Positions 13,801 through 26,862 are shown, counted from the first letter of the stretch. The stretch is 64,000 nucleotides of DNA from Rotaria macrura (GCA_900239685.1 OENT01000052.1:124001-188000); one strand, 5' to 3'. The notes: generated from the letters alone by a model not told the origin. Made by a program: numbers and translations.

Positions 13801-14620
13801 TTGCCAATCCCAAAGCAATCCCAAAGCAATTCCAAAAGCTAACAGCAATGTTCTCTTGTAAATGACGGTTTTTCTGATCGTGCTGTGAAATATGAGTATT
13901 GCTTGCGATCGCACTATCTTCAGGAGAAAACATCCATTTACGCTGAAACTTTTAGAATATTCTAAGAACCACAAGACCTACATATGATAAAAGTTTCAAC
14001 TTGAAATTCCTTTATTTTCACGAGGAGATCGCTGGTGAATTTCGGGATTATCAAAATCCGAAAATCCAAAAGAAATCCAAACAATCCAAAGAAAATCCAA
14101 AAATCCAAAACAGTCCGAAATCCACCGTTCCCCCTTTGTAATTTGGATTGATTGAAGAATTGGTGGTATATTTTTCGCCGCGCTTGTGCAAACATCAATA
14201 GTTGTTTCAGTTGGGGTTCGGTCTTGGAGATTCTTGAATTGCCAACCTAGAATCACACTTTGCATCTGATTATCACATTCTATTTTTATTTTTTTAATTT
14301 CATTTTCATGCTCTTTTTCTAGGTTGTTGAACTTGATTTTTTATTTTCTTTAGTTCTAAATCCCATACCGTTGATGTATTTGTTGTTTATGGTGAAGTGA
14401 ATCTTGAATTTAGTCCTGGTCAAACATTCATCTTTTGTTAATCGATGTTGCTCGCAGCACTGCATCGTGTTTGTATATGATACAGTTTGGCGTTCTTGTT
14501 CATCAATAGCTTTTGACATTTTTAATCGCCAACTTGTTGTGGTATATGTAACTACATTTGGGGTGGTAAGCGATGTCTTTTGTTTTTCTATTGTAAAACT
14601 AGTTCTTACTTGAATTTAGA
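10870..14620 (-). mobile_element. Decayed non-LTR retrotransposon (LINE) with endonuclease and RT
   Basis: Read on the minus strand, remnants appear in LINE order. (1) A weak ORF1-like zone (about 14620-13420) has a Lys/Glu coiled-coil-like segment. (2) An apurinic-type endonuclease (about 13400-12720) has NLNLFLYNCQCLS at its start, KIRNLPDVTTYYWV, LLGTTYLSAGKPFPHD, a catalytic-type FSDYNA motif, then VIDFAIKYDAQGWKAE and a worn SDHxPV site. (3) A linker (12561-12274) runs uninterrupted. (4) A reverse transcriptase (about 12130-10990) shows KLPTEYLQIFTIAFNKL, RPISILSN, LIFVGFMSMFDKMWHPELI, an ICEDGLAIIISA motif where the catalytic YxDD-like site belongs, and FKYLGIDTTTKLRS. Several stops and frameshifts mean it cannot be active. 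The layout fits the Jockey/I side of non-LTR elements. The 3' end is not sharply visible. A MITE interrupts the RT at 11381-11529. Confidence 0.9.
11381..11529. mobile_element. 149-bp palindromic MITE inserted in the LINE RT
   Basis: The first 50 bases (11381-11430) and the last 50 (11480-11529) are perfect inverted repeats, beginning ATATATGTTGCAGTACGAAT. The inner 49 bp are also partly self-complementary. The element lies in the LINE RT reading frame between PINIY and GAPQ codons. Removing it with one copy of the duplicated AT/TA repeat restores a continuous RT stretch, so this is a true insertion rather than part of the LINE. The target is an (AT)n stretch, so the duplication could be TA or up to six bases. 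It has no coding capacity. Superfamily is uncertain; a TA target would fit mariner-like elements. Confidence 0.9.
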
Positions 14621-17600
14621 TATTAATATGCATTGAAAACTGATTGCCTCGGGATCACCGCACCTATTATGACAGAGTTCTTTGTGATTGATTCCATCAT
14701 TTATATCATTGCTACATTTTCTGCATCGTTCAATAGTTGAATTATAATTCTTTTTGTTTTGTATTAAAATATTTTAAAGCATCATGTCTCGCTGAAAATG
14801 GTAAGACTCGTATTGGGAAAGAAAATATGAAATAAAATCAGTTCATTGTTTACATACGTAATGTGCTATCGATTGCATTTTAAAATATTTTTATAGTTAT
14901 CGTCAATACCAAGCGTTACTGAATTTCATTTTATTTTACATTGCAACAACAATATCTCTTCACAGATCATAGTAGGTTCTCTGAAATTTTTATCGTCGAG
15001 GAGTACTATGATTGTCTACTAGTAGTAACAATTTCATTCCTTTTCATTTGGTCAAAGCCGAGTTATTCAAAAAGCATTGACAGTGACGGAATTCAAAAAA
15101 TGGAAGCTTTTTAGGGTGGGCCAAAAGTTAAGCATATTATGCTACGAAACGAAACAACATGCAAACAGATATTCTATATAAAATTTTCTCAGTGCTCCAT
15201 AAGCTTTTAGAATATCAAGCTAATTTTTAACTAACTTGACTGCATTAGATGAAAAACTAACAATGCTGTTCGTTACGGTATTTCGCGCTTTTCTTACAAA
15301 AATCGAAGTTTGAACTAGGATAAAAGTAAAGAAATTTTTAAAAAAAACCATAGCACCGTCCCCATACATTTGATTCTGCATCAAATAGTATGGTTTTTAC
15401 CAGAATTCCGAGAAAAAAGCGTTGAACTTTTTAAACCAGGAAATTTTCCAAAAAATCAAACTTTAAATTTTGAACAACTAAGCAGTCCAACTTGCTCAAA
15501 ATTCTATGATGATTCCAAATATAACACAATAGATGTATATTTATGAACGAAAACAGCATAAAACATTGAATAGTTTAAAAACACGGCGATTTTCAGATAC
15601 TTATGAAATTTCGTGACGTGGTATTTACAGGGAACAGATGAGAAAATGAAATCAAAACACACTGCAAATGAGTGTATTCGCTAGTGCTCTTTGAGTTCTA
15701 TCTGGAAGTGTCGTCTATATTGCGACAGTTAGCAGCATAAGCAAGCAAAATACGTTATAAGAAAGTTTCATTACGGAATTTCATTAAAAATACAGATGTT
15801 TTGTCGGAGCATTATCTTGTTTCGTAGACATCTAACATTTGTGTAAAGGCTATATATTCTACTCATTCGTATTTATTTAAAGGCGTATTCTACTACTATA
15901 CTTCAGGGAAATTTTTGATTTCATTATCTTACGAAAAATTTCGTGTGTCTGAGACATAAAGCTACTCAGGAACAGACATGTTCTCATTTCATATACTACT
16001 GATCATGTTCTTTTCAAGAATAAACTCAGCTTTTTCGACATTTTAGTTTGAATCCTTTATAAGCATGCGCGACCGATGGTTAGTTTTGACCATAACCGGA
16101 TTGAATGTATTAAAACAAAACAAGGTTAATATTTTAAAAGTAAAATTTTAAAATTTATTTACATTAAGTGTAATATGTTAAAAGTAAAAGTTTAAAGTGC
16201 GTTTACTTTAACTTTAACTTTGAAAGTTTGAAGAAAAGTTAAAGTGCCACTCCTAGTCACATCAACTGGATTTGGTTGGATAGGAATATAAAAAATACCC
16301 ATTCATCAGCTGAATCTCCTGTTAATAGGAAAACTAAGGACGATAAATAACATGATTCTACTGTGTCGCAGACGTGGGGATACGCAATTCATTTTTTATT
16401 TCAAAAAATTTTTTCAACAATGAAAATATCAAATGATCAGTGAAAACTAATAAATCGATAATTGGAAAGCGCATAACTCTTGGAGCCACCAGTTTCCGTC
16501 GATTCTAACGACTAATTGATAATATGACCATATTTTAAAAAGAATTAGAGTTGAACAGAACTCAAAACGGTCACAGTCAGTTTGATTCAATCTCTGAACA
16601 CGATCATGATGCTACCATGAATAGCTGTGCGCACCGGCACAGGTTTCTATCAAGCAGACTCTGGATACATGTTATCTGCAGCTATAGACATTCTATTTTT
16701 ATCGATCGATACAATTTCGTGAAAGGAGCATAGTAGGAAAAAATAAGAAAAAGAATTTAGATAATATATTCTATGAGAATAGTGAGACTCTGGTGTTTAA
16801 TAGTGGTAAAGGGAAGGGCCATGAATTCATTAACAAACATTAAGAATTTTAAATTTTACCGATGGATAAAAGGAGATAAATTACAAGGTAAGGGATTACC
16901 TAAAACTCTTGTGAAACATTTTATGATCACTAAAAACTATCGAGCCATTATTCTGGAATCAAAGAAAAAATGGCTGAGATTCATTATAAAAATTCGGTAG
17001 GAAAAACCCCGCTCATACTTGATGGCCACATTAGAGACTAATTGATTCTTGAATGGAGGATTCATGGTTTTGATTGTATTAGAAAAAATGAACGCCACTA
17101 GGATGAAGAATCTTGTTGACAACTATATTGCTATTGCAGTTGCGAACAAGAGTGGCGCATTTTATTTATTCTTTTCAGTTATTTAGATTCATCTGGCACT
17201 GTAGTTGGTTTGGCTTGTGCGAAAACAAAAGAAAAAAAATTGGTTTCAAAATTCATTGTTTTTTGAAGCCACACTTGATCACAATGATCAATAGAGAAAA
17301 AAACAAAGACATGTCGCATAATGACGGCTTCATACGAACCACAATTGGTTTACAACATCACGTTTTCTCTATTCTAAAAGTCTTTTCTACAGAGATTCAT
17401 GTTATACGAGTCGATGAATTTAGATCAACAGTCGATTGGAACTTCTTCACAGATAATTGTAACGAGTTTGACAGCAGATACTAGGCAATGCTTAAAGTTC
17501 TTACACCGATACTGAATATTGATTACGATATTAGCAATGCAGCGCAAAACAACACAGTATATTTTTTTATCATGAAGAACCCATGAGAGAATGATTGTGA

Positions 17601-18486
17601 GTAATGATTAAGATCTTTCCTAAGTGTTTCATTACCATTATCCAAGTGAGTTGGTTTCAATCCAAGTAAGATGCCTTGACAATATCACTTTACGTAAGAG
17701 CATTTATTGTTGTATCCAGTTCATGGCACCATCATTATTAAAGAAAGTATAAACATAAAATGAAAATTCGAGTCCAGACATTAGTGAGATTTATGCATTG
17801 TGATAACTAAAGATCTATTTGATCTCTTTATTTAGGAAACTGATGCTTTGGGAAAACAACTTCAATGTCTACAGTGGTATTTTTGTCACATTACAATGAA
17901 AAAAGCCCATCACCTTTACAACAATGTCCAAACCTAGATGAGCGAGTTAGTTATTTTTTCTCGATAGAATGCTTTCAAAATGAGGACACACGTCGTAACT
18001 CAAAGGAATATAAGTGTTATTTTTTCATCCTAAAGTTGACTTACAATTATATCCTCCTTCTCGCAGACACTTCGGAAAGTTTTGGTTTTTACTGCTTTTC
18101 TAATTTGATGAGATGAGTCCCACGCAAATAAAATATAAATGAAGAAACAAGAAACCACAAGGAATCGATAAAGAAAATTTTCTTTACAAAATACATGGGA
18201 ACTTTTGTCGAAAGGGACTATGTACAATGATCGACTTTACAACGTAGTCAAGTAGATAGAAAAGTATTTTGTGTGTGCGACTAAAATTGACTAGCCATGC
18301 TCCTTGGTTTAAAAGAAATACTTTTCTGGGGTGTTGAATGACTATGGTGATCCAATCTTAATCTCTGATCAAGAGCAAATATCGGAACTTCTACCAAGCG
18401 GATTGTCATCAAAACCGACCGACAACAGTTTAAACAAGTGCAGGATCGCATACAGTTGAATTCATTTTGTAGATTAATTCAATAAA
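14621..18486. other. Long AT-rich intergenic stretch
   Basis: About 3.9 kb with no supported gene. It contains low-complexity A/T tracts (for example 16120-16240, rich in AAAGTTAAAG-type words) and short hairpins such as the pair around 15347 and 15389. The longest open frame (17113-17484 +, 123 codons) has no motif, signal peptide or neighbouring exon. The last 300 bp should hold the ADP-ribosyltransferase promoter. Confidence 0.5.
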
Positions 18487-19305
18487 ATGGGTTGCTCACC
18501 GTGTTGTGGACATAAAACAGAACCCCAAAAGGATTTCAATAAGCTGTTCACTTTGCATCGATTTACTGATCTTGATATCAATGATGTCAAGCGTCCTCTA
18601 CTCACAAATTCTGATTTAAAAATATCAATCATGCCGCTTGAGCAAGCTCTTGAACCTATCATTCGTCAAATTGATCCTCAAATTATTGAAAAAGCTAAAT
18701 ATAACTGTCGTTTTCCTTCAGAACACGGGCTTACTAAGGATGAATCAGCCGCTATTTATCTCTATACGATGCTCTCCGATCATAATAGTACATATCATCA
18801 ATTGAAGGAAGCACTGAGATCTGGAAATCAAGCTCAAATCACACCTTGGCTACTCTATCTTTGCTTATTAAAATCAGGAATCGACAAGTTACCTAATGTA
18901 ACAAATAATATTTGGCGAGGAGTCACCAACGACAACAAAGATGTCATAGAAAGGAATCAGGAAATGATATGGTGCAGTCTAAGCTCTGGTTCAACATCGC
19001 TTCATGTTATCAAAGAATATCTGGGTCGAAATGCGATTCTCTTGAAAATGGACGCTGTTGCTGGAAAAAATGCAACTGGTTATACAAGTTCTAGTTTGGA
19101 TGAAGTACTACTTTGGTCCGGAACGAAAGTGCGTAGGATGACTGGAGCAGTCATGATGGCTGATGGTTCATCTATTATACATCTTGTGGGGACCACTAGT
19201 GAGTTCGAAAAATCGTTACTTTTTAATACTAAACCTGAGGTCTTTTCGTTTATTGAAATAAAATTAAAAACTTTTTGGTTTCCTGGTGCATATGGGCGAG
19301 TTTGA
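18487..19305 (+). CDS. Mono-ADP-ribosyltransferase (ART family), membrane-anchored type
   Basis: An intact single-exon gene of 272 residues. ART enzymes move ADP-ribose from NAD+ to a protein residue, classically arginine. The C-terminal half carries the family triad in order: the NAD-binding Arg in NIWRGV (R144), the Ser motif in WCSLSSGSTSLHV (about 162-174), and the third motif in SSLDEVLLWSG (E206 as the catalytic Glu). The first Glu of the usual ExE is replaced here by Leu204, which matters for arginine specificity. The N-terminus MGCSPCC is a classic dual-acylation sequence (Gly2 myristoylation, nearby Cys palmitoylation), so it should sit on the inner face of the plasma membrane and not be secreted. 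ART genes are highly amplified in bdelloids (known of the group). The target protein is unknown. Confidence 0.85.
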   Translation: MGCSPCCGHKTEPQKDFNKLFTLHRFTDLDINDVKRPLLTNSDLKISIMPLEQALEPIIRQIDPQIIEKAKYNCRFPSEHGLTKDESAAIYLYTMLSDHNSTYHQLKEALRSGNQAQITPWLLYLCLLKSGIDKLPNVTNNIWRGVTNDNKDVIERNQEMIWCSLSSGSTSLHVIKEYLGRNAILLKMDAVAGKNATGYTSSSLDEVLLWSGTKVRRMTGAVMMADGSSIIHLVGTTSEFEKSLLFNTKPEVFSFIEIKLKTFWFPGAYGRV

Positions 19306-22300
19306 TCATTAGCGAAATAGTTTTTGATATAAGGTTTTCATTAGAGTGCCCACATGATTGACATCTAGATCCTAATAATATCCTCCTACGGACCAATAGC
19401 TTTTCTGACCAAGTCAAAAACTACTAGCAAATATCAGTAAGAAAAGAATATCGCCACGTCGGTTATGATCTTCAGAGCTAGCCCTTCTTTTTACTTTGAA
19501 GTTCGATGCCCTAAAGCGCATGTTGACTCCATTTTCTAGTTATATGCTTTGTACCAATCATCTATTCATCACGCTTCTTGAAACTATGATATTGTTAACA
19601 AGATAGAGAGATATTCGATGAAATGTTCGGTTTTGAGAATTTTTGAGTCTTTATAAATAAAATGTGAAATGCAGACACTCAAAATCTTCAAAACTAATTC
19701 TTTTGAAAAAGTTCGAACAACCCAAGTTCAGCATCCTCTTGTGGAGGGATACCTAAGAGGAAGCTCTCATCCATGTATAAGGTTTTTCACCTTTTTTGCC
19801 TGACTATGTAGGTATTTCATGCAATTAAACAGGACGAATTCATCGTTGCGGAGAAGCACGAGCTACATCATATGAATCTGAATCTGATCGCCAACCAAAT
19901 TGCTAACTTTTTATGGAATAACGTAATAAATGAATCTAGTACCCAGCAAAGGCTCATAATTTTGTGAGAATTACAAGTGACTGAATAAGAGTGATAAAGC
20001 AATTTCATTATTTTCTTTGAATTGATCAAGTCATGCTTTGTTATATGACATTGTAAGGTAAACGTATTCATCGAATAAACAGGCGGCTTAGTTAATGATT
20101 TAATATTGAGCTTTTGAACCATTTTAGATCGACTATCATTATTTGCATAAAATATTTTGTGATATTGTACGCAGAAAGAATGTGGGGTTAGTTCGAATGA
20201 CGGGTTTCGGTAGAAATAAGTTTTAAGAATCAAGGAATCAACAATATTTTCCTTCGATATTATGGTGTATTTTCATAAATAAACTGAAAGATACTAAGAT
20301 TATGTTTCTAAAGCTCTGTGCCTATATTTGCCTATTTTCTTGACAGAACATCTCCCAGAGAAGTCTTCTTTTCCTTAAAATCAAAATTTGTAACAAATGC
20401 TTGAATAAAACTTGTTTAAGTAATCCAACAGCTATCACTTTTTAGATTATCCCAATTCTAATGACTTGTCCAAAACTCCAACTCAGTGGAAATCAGACAA
20501 ACTGTCTCTTAAACAACGTTCCCCGTTCGTATCAATACAGTGCAACTCATCTGTCATATCAGTTGAACAAAGCTCGGTCGCAACAGTAACTGACGAATCT
20601 TTACCAGATTTTTTATCGGAAAAACATCGAAAGAAAAAGTCCCATGAGCAACATTTTGCTTGCCCTCTTCCTGGTTGTCACTGTTCACTATTGATGTAGT
20701 TTTCCACGACTTTAAAAAGTGGCCAACTCTTTTCCGATGCGTATGACGTAATACGACAGTATTTTTGCGGCAATAAGCAACAAGCATCCATCATGTCATC
20801 GTGGACTCTGTCGAATTTATTTTCTATTGCTTGGAAGCAGGCATAGTAAGTGAAACTTATTATCGTTGTCGTTGTAATTATTCAGTTTTTATGTGATCTT
20901 TTTATATATTATGTACTCGCAAGTCTTTTATTCGTATGAGGTAGATATTGGTACGAAAAATCATCAACATACTCCAAATCATTGTCATGGCTTTTTTACT
21001 CTTGAATATCGTTCAACCGTCCAGTGATTAGTGTTATTTTAGTTGATACAATATCAAAACTTCGAAAAGTACAAAATAGATAGCAGTTAATTTTCTCACA
21101 TTTGTCATCATCATTGTGGTGCTCTTTATCCTTATCATTCATTTATCACTTAAGAATCAATGCAAACTGAAAGAGAACGCATTGTTTTGTGATCAACGAT
21201 GCAGTTGAATAGCAGTATAGTTGCCGTGGTTGCAGCATAATTAAGATCTATTCACTTCTTGTATGAACATTCGTTCAACGAACGATCTAGAATTAATACT
21301 TTTCAATGAACCAAATACTAAACAAAAGATTACTAATCATCTCAATGAATGCCGAAAATGCAAAAATCATGGGAAGTATTCATGATTTATGTGGTGGGTG
21401 CTCAATGCATTGGCGCACGAGATGTATATATGCAACCAAAAAGCATTAAAATAGCACTCTTACTGCCAGACTTGCTCATTTTAAATCTGTTTATTTATTG
21501 ATTGAGATTTCATAATATGGCTAGCGAAAAATACCAACCGGCTACTATTCTAATAGCTGAACGAAAGTTTAAATAAATAACTTATTCAAACGGAACTCAT
21601 GTATTTCATGTTTTACTTTTTCGTTTACCGTTCTTCAATATCGCACCAATCCCCTAAATTTGATAAAAAAGATAGGGCCAAAATTTGAGCGACGTGTATG
21701 AGACACTAGATAATATTACAATGATAAGAATAGATTCCATGCTATATTGAAACTTGTTACATATGATATAAACAGTTACAAATATTTTCACTGTCGAAAA
21801 TCAAGGCAAAGTCCATGGAAAGTACGAACATCATCAAATTTTTTGTGCACATTGATCTCTGCACATTCCTTTTGAAATTTGAAAGGTTTTCAATTGTTCC
21901 AATTGGATGCTGATTTAATTATAAATCTTACACAAACTGATAGTATGTTGCGTGTTACATGGATTTGAGATGATGGAAGCTGAAAGCAGTGTTTCAAAAA
22001 GACGTCTACACGTCAATGAAAATATTGGTGTAGTTCGAACAGTGAATATCATGAAATTCTATGTGATAGACAATGCTTTTGATTAACTGAGGTGTCAACG
22101 AAAGCTAATCAGAGCAAAACTAACTCAAGAAGGTTTTATCATTCGCCTAAAAAGCAATTTGTTAAAAGTGAGAAAGATGATCGACGTGAGAAGACGTAGA
22201 AAGGACTTTCAAACCGAATGATTTGTCTGTATCTGATAACAAGGCCTGAAAAATTGTTTTGAGTTATAGCCATTCGATGAAACTCGATCAAACCTCTGAA

Positions 22301-23337
22301 GAATCTGTTACAGTCAACTGTTTTGGTTTTTCAATGACCTTTGAAGGTTATTCGAAACTCGAATCGATCATTACCATCATCTGACACAAAGTGATATACT
22401 GACTAAAAACAAAACAAGAAACAGCGTCTTGATTACTGTAGGCGATGCTGATCAAAATCTTTGCTCCCATATTTTCACGTATTGATACATGGTCACTTTC
22501 GCAAAAAGTCTTCTTTCAGTATATAGACTGTTCGATACTGTTTTACCATTGACTACTTTCATCGCTAAGACTAAACTGCAAGTATCGATCGATACATAAA
22601 AGAATGCTAAATTGAAAAATAACGATAACTTCTATGGCTATCAATTTTATTTTTTAACGTATCACGTTTTTAGGAGTCCTTACATGGTAAAAATTCAAAT
22701 TTTTCTCGGAATAACTGATTCTTCATCATCCGACGATTGGAGCACAGTCACAATAAGTTGTAAATGAACAGTTGCGAGTATATAGTGTTATCTTTTTGAT
22801 CATCAAAATTATACCTAACTACAAAGAAAGTAAGCGCAGCACGTTACCACCATTAAACAAGAGAGATCAGTAATGTAGTTGGAAATGCTTTTATCCACCG
22901 ATGACATGTTATCGTACTAAGCAGTCGGTTCCTTTCATTGAATTGAAACAAAGAAAACAACCTACCCTTTTTGTAGAATTTTCAACAACAGATGCAGTTT
23001 CATTTGTAAGTGGTAAGAAGGATCCGTCGAAGATCATCATCAGTAATGTACTATTCACCGGCATAGAAAATATAAAAGATGCACTCAATTGTACTTGGAA
23101 TACAACTAGTAAGAACGGTAGTTGAAAACACCCATCAGTCCAAATGTTATCACTAGCGAGTAGCCAATAAGCGGTGGCATATTGACTATGGAATAGATAG
23201 TCGAGCTGTGGGCTTACTAAATCAATATTTTCAATTTGATTCGATAAGCATGTTTAAAATCTCTAATTACAATGGGAATACCAACCACAATTTGTATTGC
23301 ATCAAACATCCTTTTATGCGTACCATAGTAGTCGCTT
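19306..23337. other. Long AT-rich intergenic stretch
   Basis: About 4 kb with no supported gene. A roughly 20-bp imperfect inverted repeat at about 19630-19702 (GTTTTGAGAATTTTTGAGTC against its complement) could form a hairpin and may be a small MITE relic. A 121-codon minus frame at 19868-20233 and a 77-codon plus frame at 20466-20699 have no recognisable features. Confidence 0.5.
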
Positions 23338-25204
23338 GACTATCCAGGCAGACAAGGAAACGGCTGAAACGGCGTTTAAACACACCGATATTTAAATCAT
23401 TAAAAATGTTTGATTAGTCGCCAAAAACGCGTTAATCATAGTTTACGAAAAATCTCATTTTAACGCATATCAGGTATTTTAACACGTTTTCGGCGACTAA
23501 TCGAACATCTTTAACGATTTGAGTGTTTCTCACTAAAATGTCTATAAACGGTCGAAAAATATTTCATAGACGATAATGTAACTAACTTTTTTATTGACGA
23601 TTGCAAAACTGGTGAAAAAAATGTAGACGCACACGAAGAAGAAATTTCTCTGAAATCTACGCTGGGACGCGATCTTTATTTTCTTCACATATTTTCGCTA
23701 GACTTGAAATACTTTCTTTTCAATAGATATCGAGAAATGTATTTATGATAGTTTCTAGGAAAGCATTTCTATTATTGAAAATGATTTTTAATTATTCCGG
23801 TGTAGATCAGATTCGAACTAGGGACTTTGTATTTCACTCACCTCGTGCCATCGAGTCAAGTATACTGGTATCAATATACAAACGAATGTCTATATATCTT
23901 GAACTAAGTATGCACTTTTTAAACTTAAAGTAAATTAAAATTAAGAGAATTTATATTTAAAATAAATTTTAATATTTCTATGCTAAGACATTTCAAATCA
24001 TTTTATACAAAATATTTTCAAGTCATATTTTCGACGCTAATGTTGTTTCAAGATGTGAACGGATCAATTCTAATATTTTCACTATTTTAATTATGACTTT
24101 TTCAGCATATTTATGTGAATTGTAGTTTTCTCTGAGGGTGGGATACTGACAATTTTTGGCATCATCCTGTTTTTTTTTGTAAATAGAAGTATGAATTATT
24201 TAGAATGCTACCTGACTTCTATTCGTATACGATAACATGAAAAAATCGATAACATTTTCTTTAACTTAGATAATCTTGTGAATTCGACAAACATAATTGT
24301 TCACTAAGTACGTTAAATTTAAGAAATGAGGGTAAATACGAATATATACACTTGAAAAAGTTTTCTTCGTCGTTCACAAATAAACAACTTCAATGATAAT
24401 AAGAATAAAAAATTCTTTTCGATAAAAACACTAGATATTTTAGTTTATTTTTTAGTTGTACTATAGACGCGCCAGCTTTTAATCGCTTCAAGGGATTCAA
24501 CTATGTCAGAGTTCATTTATCATGATTTCAATCAACCACTGGTTGAAAATTATCGTTTAAAGGAGATTTTAGTCAATCAGAGTCGGATTCAAGGTTGATC
24601 TTCTAGTTTTTTCACATATGAATCAGCACACTACATCATCATCTATGTCTGAAAAAGATTTGAGAGCAAAATAATGGAATTTCATTAGCAAAAATATTGG
24701 TAGTGTCCATCTACATCTTCATCGACAAAAGCATAAAAAGGTTCTAAAAAAAACTTTACAGAGGAAGATGAAGGAAATTCCAGTCATACTCGTTCACACA
24801 CCATTTTAGAAATGACCGTACTTTTTTCATTATTTCGAGGTCATTTATTGTCAAAGTCTTGTATTACAGAATTTTGTCTTTTATTTCATCTTCTTGGTGT
24901 ATAAAATAAACGAGCTGACTATAGATTGATATATTAAAATGATATATCAATTGATACAACAATTTAATATTCCGACCGATAAATTTAAAACAGAAAATTT
25001 TTGTTAAAACGGTTTTATTGATCAAAAAACTGAAATTAGGTTGTTTTCAACCGTTTTTTCCGAACTACTTTAAGTTAAACTGTAAGAACGATTTTAAAAT
25101 GCACATTCCAGTCACAAACACGTTTCAACGTGTTAAAACGCCATAAATGCAACAATAACGCGTTAAAACGGTTTTCTACCCGTTAAATGTCTGCCTGGGT
25201 AGAC
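23338..25204. mobile_element. 1.86-kb terminal-inverted-repeat element, non-autonomous
   Basis: The ends are TATCCAGGCAGACA (23341-23354) and TGTCTGCCTGGGTA (25188-25201), a 14-bp inverted repeat with one mismatch. Both are flanked by GAC (23338-23340 and 25202-25204), which looks like a 3-bp target duplication. Both subterminal zones are full of words like ACGCGTTAAAAC and GTTTTAACG. The left one also has a roughly 40-bp internal inverted repeat (about 23395-23435 against 23475-23520) around GATTAGTCGCC. I find no transposase in the AT-rich centre. A 3-bp duplication fits PIF/Harbinger-like or CACTA-like elements; the family is not assigned. Confidence 0.75.
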
Positions 25205-26862
25205 GAGTTGGTAGAGCAATTCAGCCAATACGCTGAAATGAGCGTAGCTGATGCTCAATCGAGTATCACTAGATGACAAAGTAAAGGTTCTTTCTGAGTC
25301 GAAGAAGATTCCGTTTGAATTCACTGCTTTCCTGTTCATCAAACAGTGATCGAGAAGTGAGAGAGACATGATCGCGCTGAGCTTATGAGACATCGTCAAT
25401 GATTAGAGATGAAAAATCTTAATAACCGCGTGTTTTTATGTTTTGACATCAATTTGATGGAAGTAGAGAGATCACAGTTTCTTGTTACAAACAAACGACA
25501 ACGAGCGATGAATAAAGTAGTCAAATCAAAAAGAATGGATGCCACATGCGGCGTAGTACTTCAGAAACGAATAGCCATGTGCAGTTTGAATTTGTGACGT
25601 GACTGCAAATAGACGTATTCACACTTCCAAGTTCATTAAAAATCCATTAATTTTAATTGTTCAGTTTCAGAAGCATTGTCACATCCACAATGACAGCAAC
25701 GTGTTTGAAACGTGAATCGAAAATACCACTATTGACAGTGCGTTGATTTGAATTGATATAATTGCAAATAATTAAGCTGTTGGCAATTCGATTGAAGCGA
25801 ATGTAATTGGCAGGAACCCTTCAGCAAATATAATAAATGAAACGAATGTGTTAATATAAGCAGTTACCTTCGATCCATGAATCGAACATGGCAGCTTTCT
25901 CACGCAGCTTGTCCTCGGTTATCATGTTGAAAGAGAGGGAAGATTGTTGCAACATACTCGATTATTCTGCCGAAATTGCATGGAAGAAAATAGAGCTGAA
26001 TACTATAGAATGTCCAAAGGTAAGATTTAACGAATAGAATCGAAAAATAAAAATTGTAAAGAATATTGAAGATATACAAACGTTAAATACCCATGCTCTA
26101 TTTTGCCAAGAGCACCGTAATGTTTTGGATTACGCCTTGTGTTTGTTATTTGAATTTTAAAGCCTTTGCCAGCGATGATAAGAATAGTAATGTCTTTTAG
26201 TAGAATATGTTCTTCCATTGCGATGTATCTGAGAAAATGGCATCACATCATGGATTGATGAAAATGAGAAAGATCTTAAGCGATTATCAATGGTGAATCA
26301 TATTACAATAGAAGCAATCATACTGCATACTGCGTGAATATCACGCAATATAGAATTCTCCAAATTAAGACATGGTGCAATGTTTAACAGTGACAATGGA
26401 TACAACTCGGTTTAGTGTTTGTTGAAAAGTAATACCGAAAATGTAAAGCCTAAAGCACATATTCATAATCACCCTGATCTTATCTGTAAAAGTAGACCAT
26501 TGAGCTTGAGGAAATATATCTCTCTGATTCACAGTAAGTCTTCCTACAGTGGACGACTATAGGTACTCTGCAGTCGTATGCTATTACACTTCTGTGGATG
26601 TCAATTTTTTGCCCCTAATTCGAATAAAAGCAGTTTCAGTGAAGAAAAGTCATTAGACGTAATAGTAATTTCCGATTTTCCAACAATCAATGACTATGTC
26701 ACGCTGCTATTGAGTCTTTTTATTGGTTTTCTGATATTCTGACTTGAAACATGGCCTAAAAATATAACTATGCACTTTTAATAAATATGCCGTGCTCTGA
26801 CGACCCATGTATAATTCAAGAACGTCTGCTATTGCTCAAAGCTAACGTTAGTATCTCTTATC

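Noticed and set aside
17113-17484. 123-codon plus-strand open frame
   Set aside because: No motif, no signal peptide, no adjoining exons, and composition like the surrounding AT-rich DNA.
19868-20233. 121-codon minus-strand open frame
   Set aside because: No recognisable domain and no supporting exons or repeats.
23805-23880. tRNA-like B box (GTTCGAATC on the minus strand)
   Set aside because: No proper A box or foldable cloverleaf. It may be a chance or very old tRNA-derived piece inside the 23341-25201 element.
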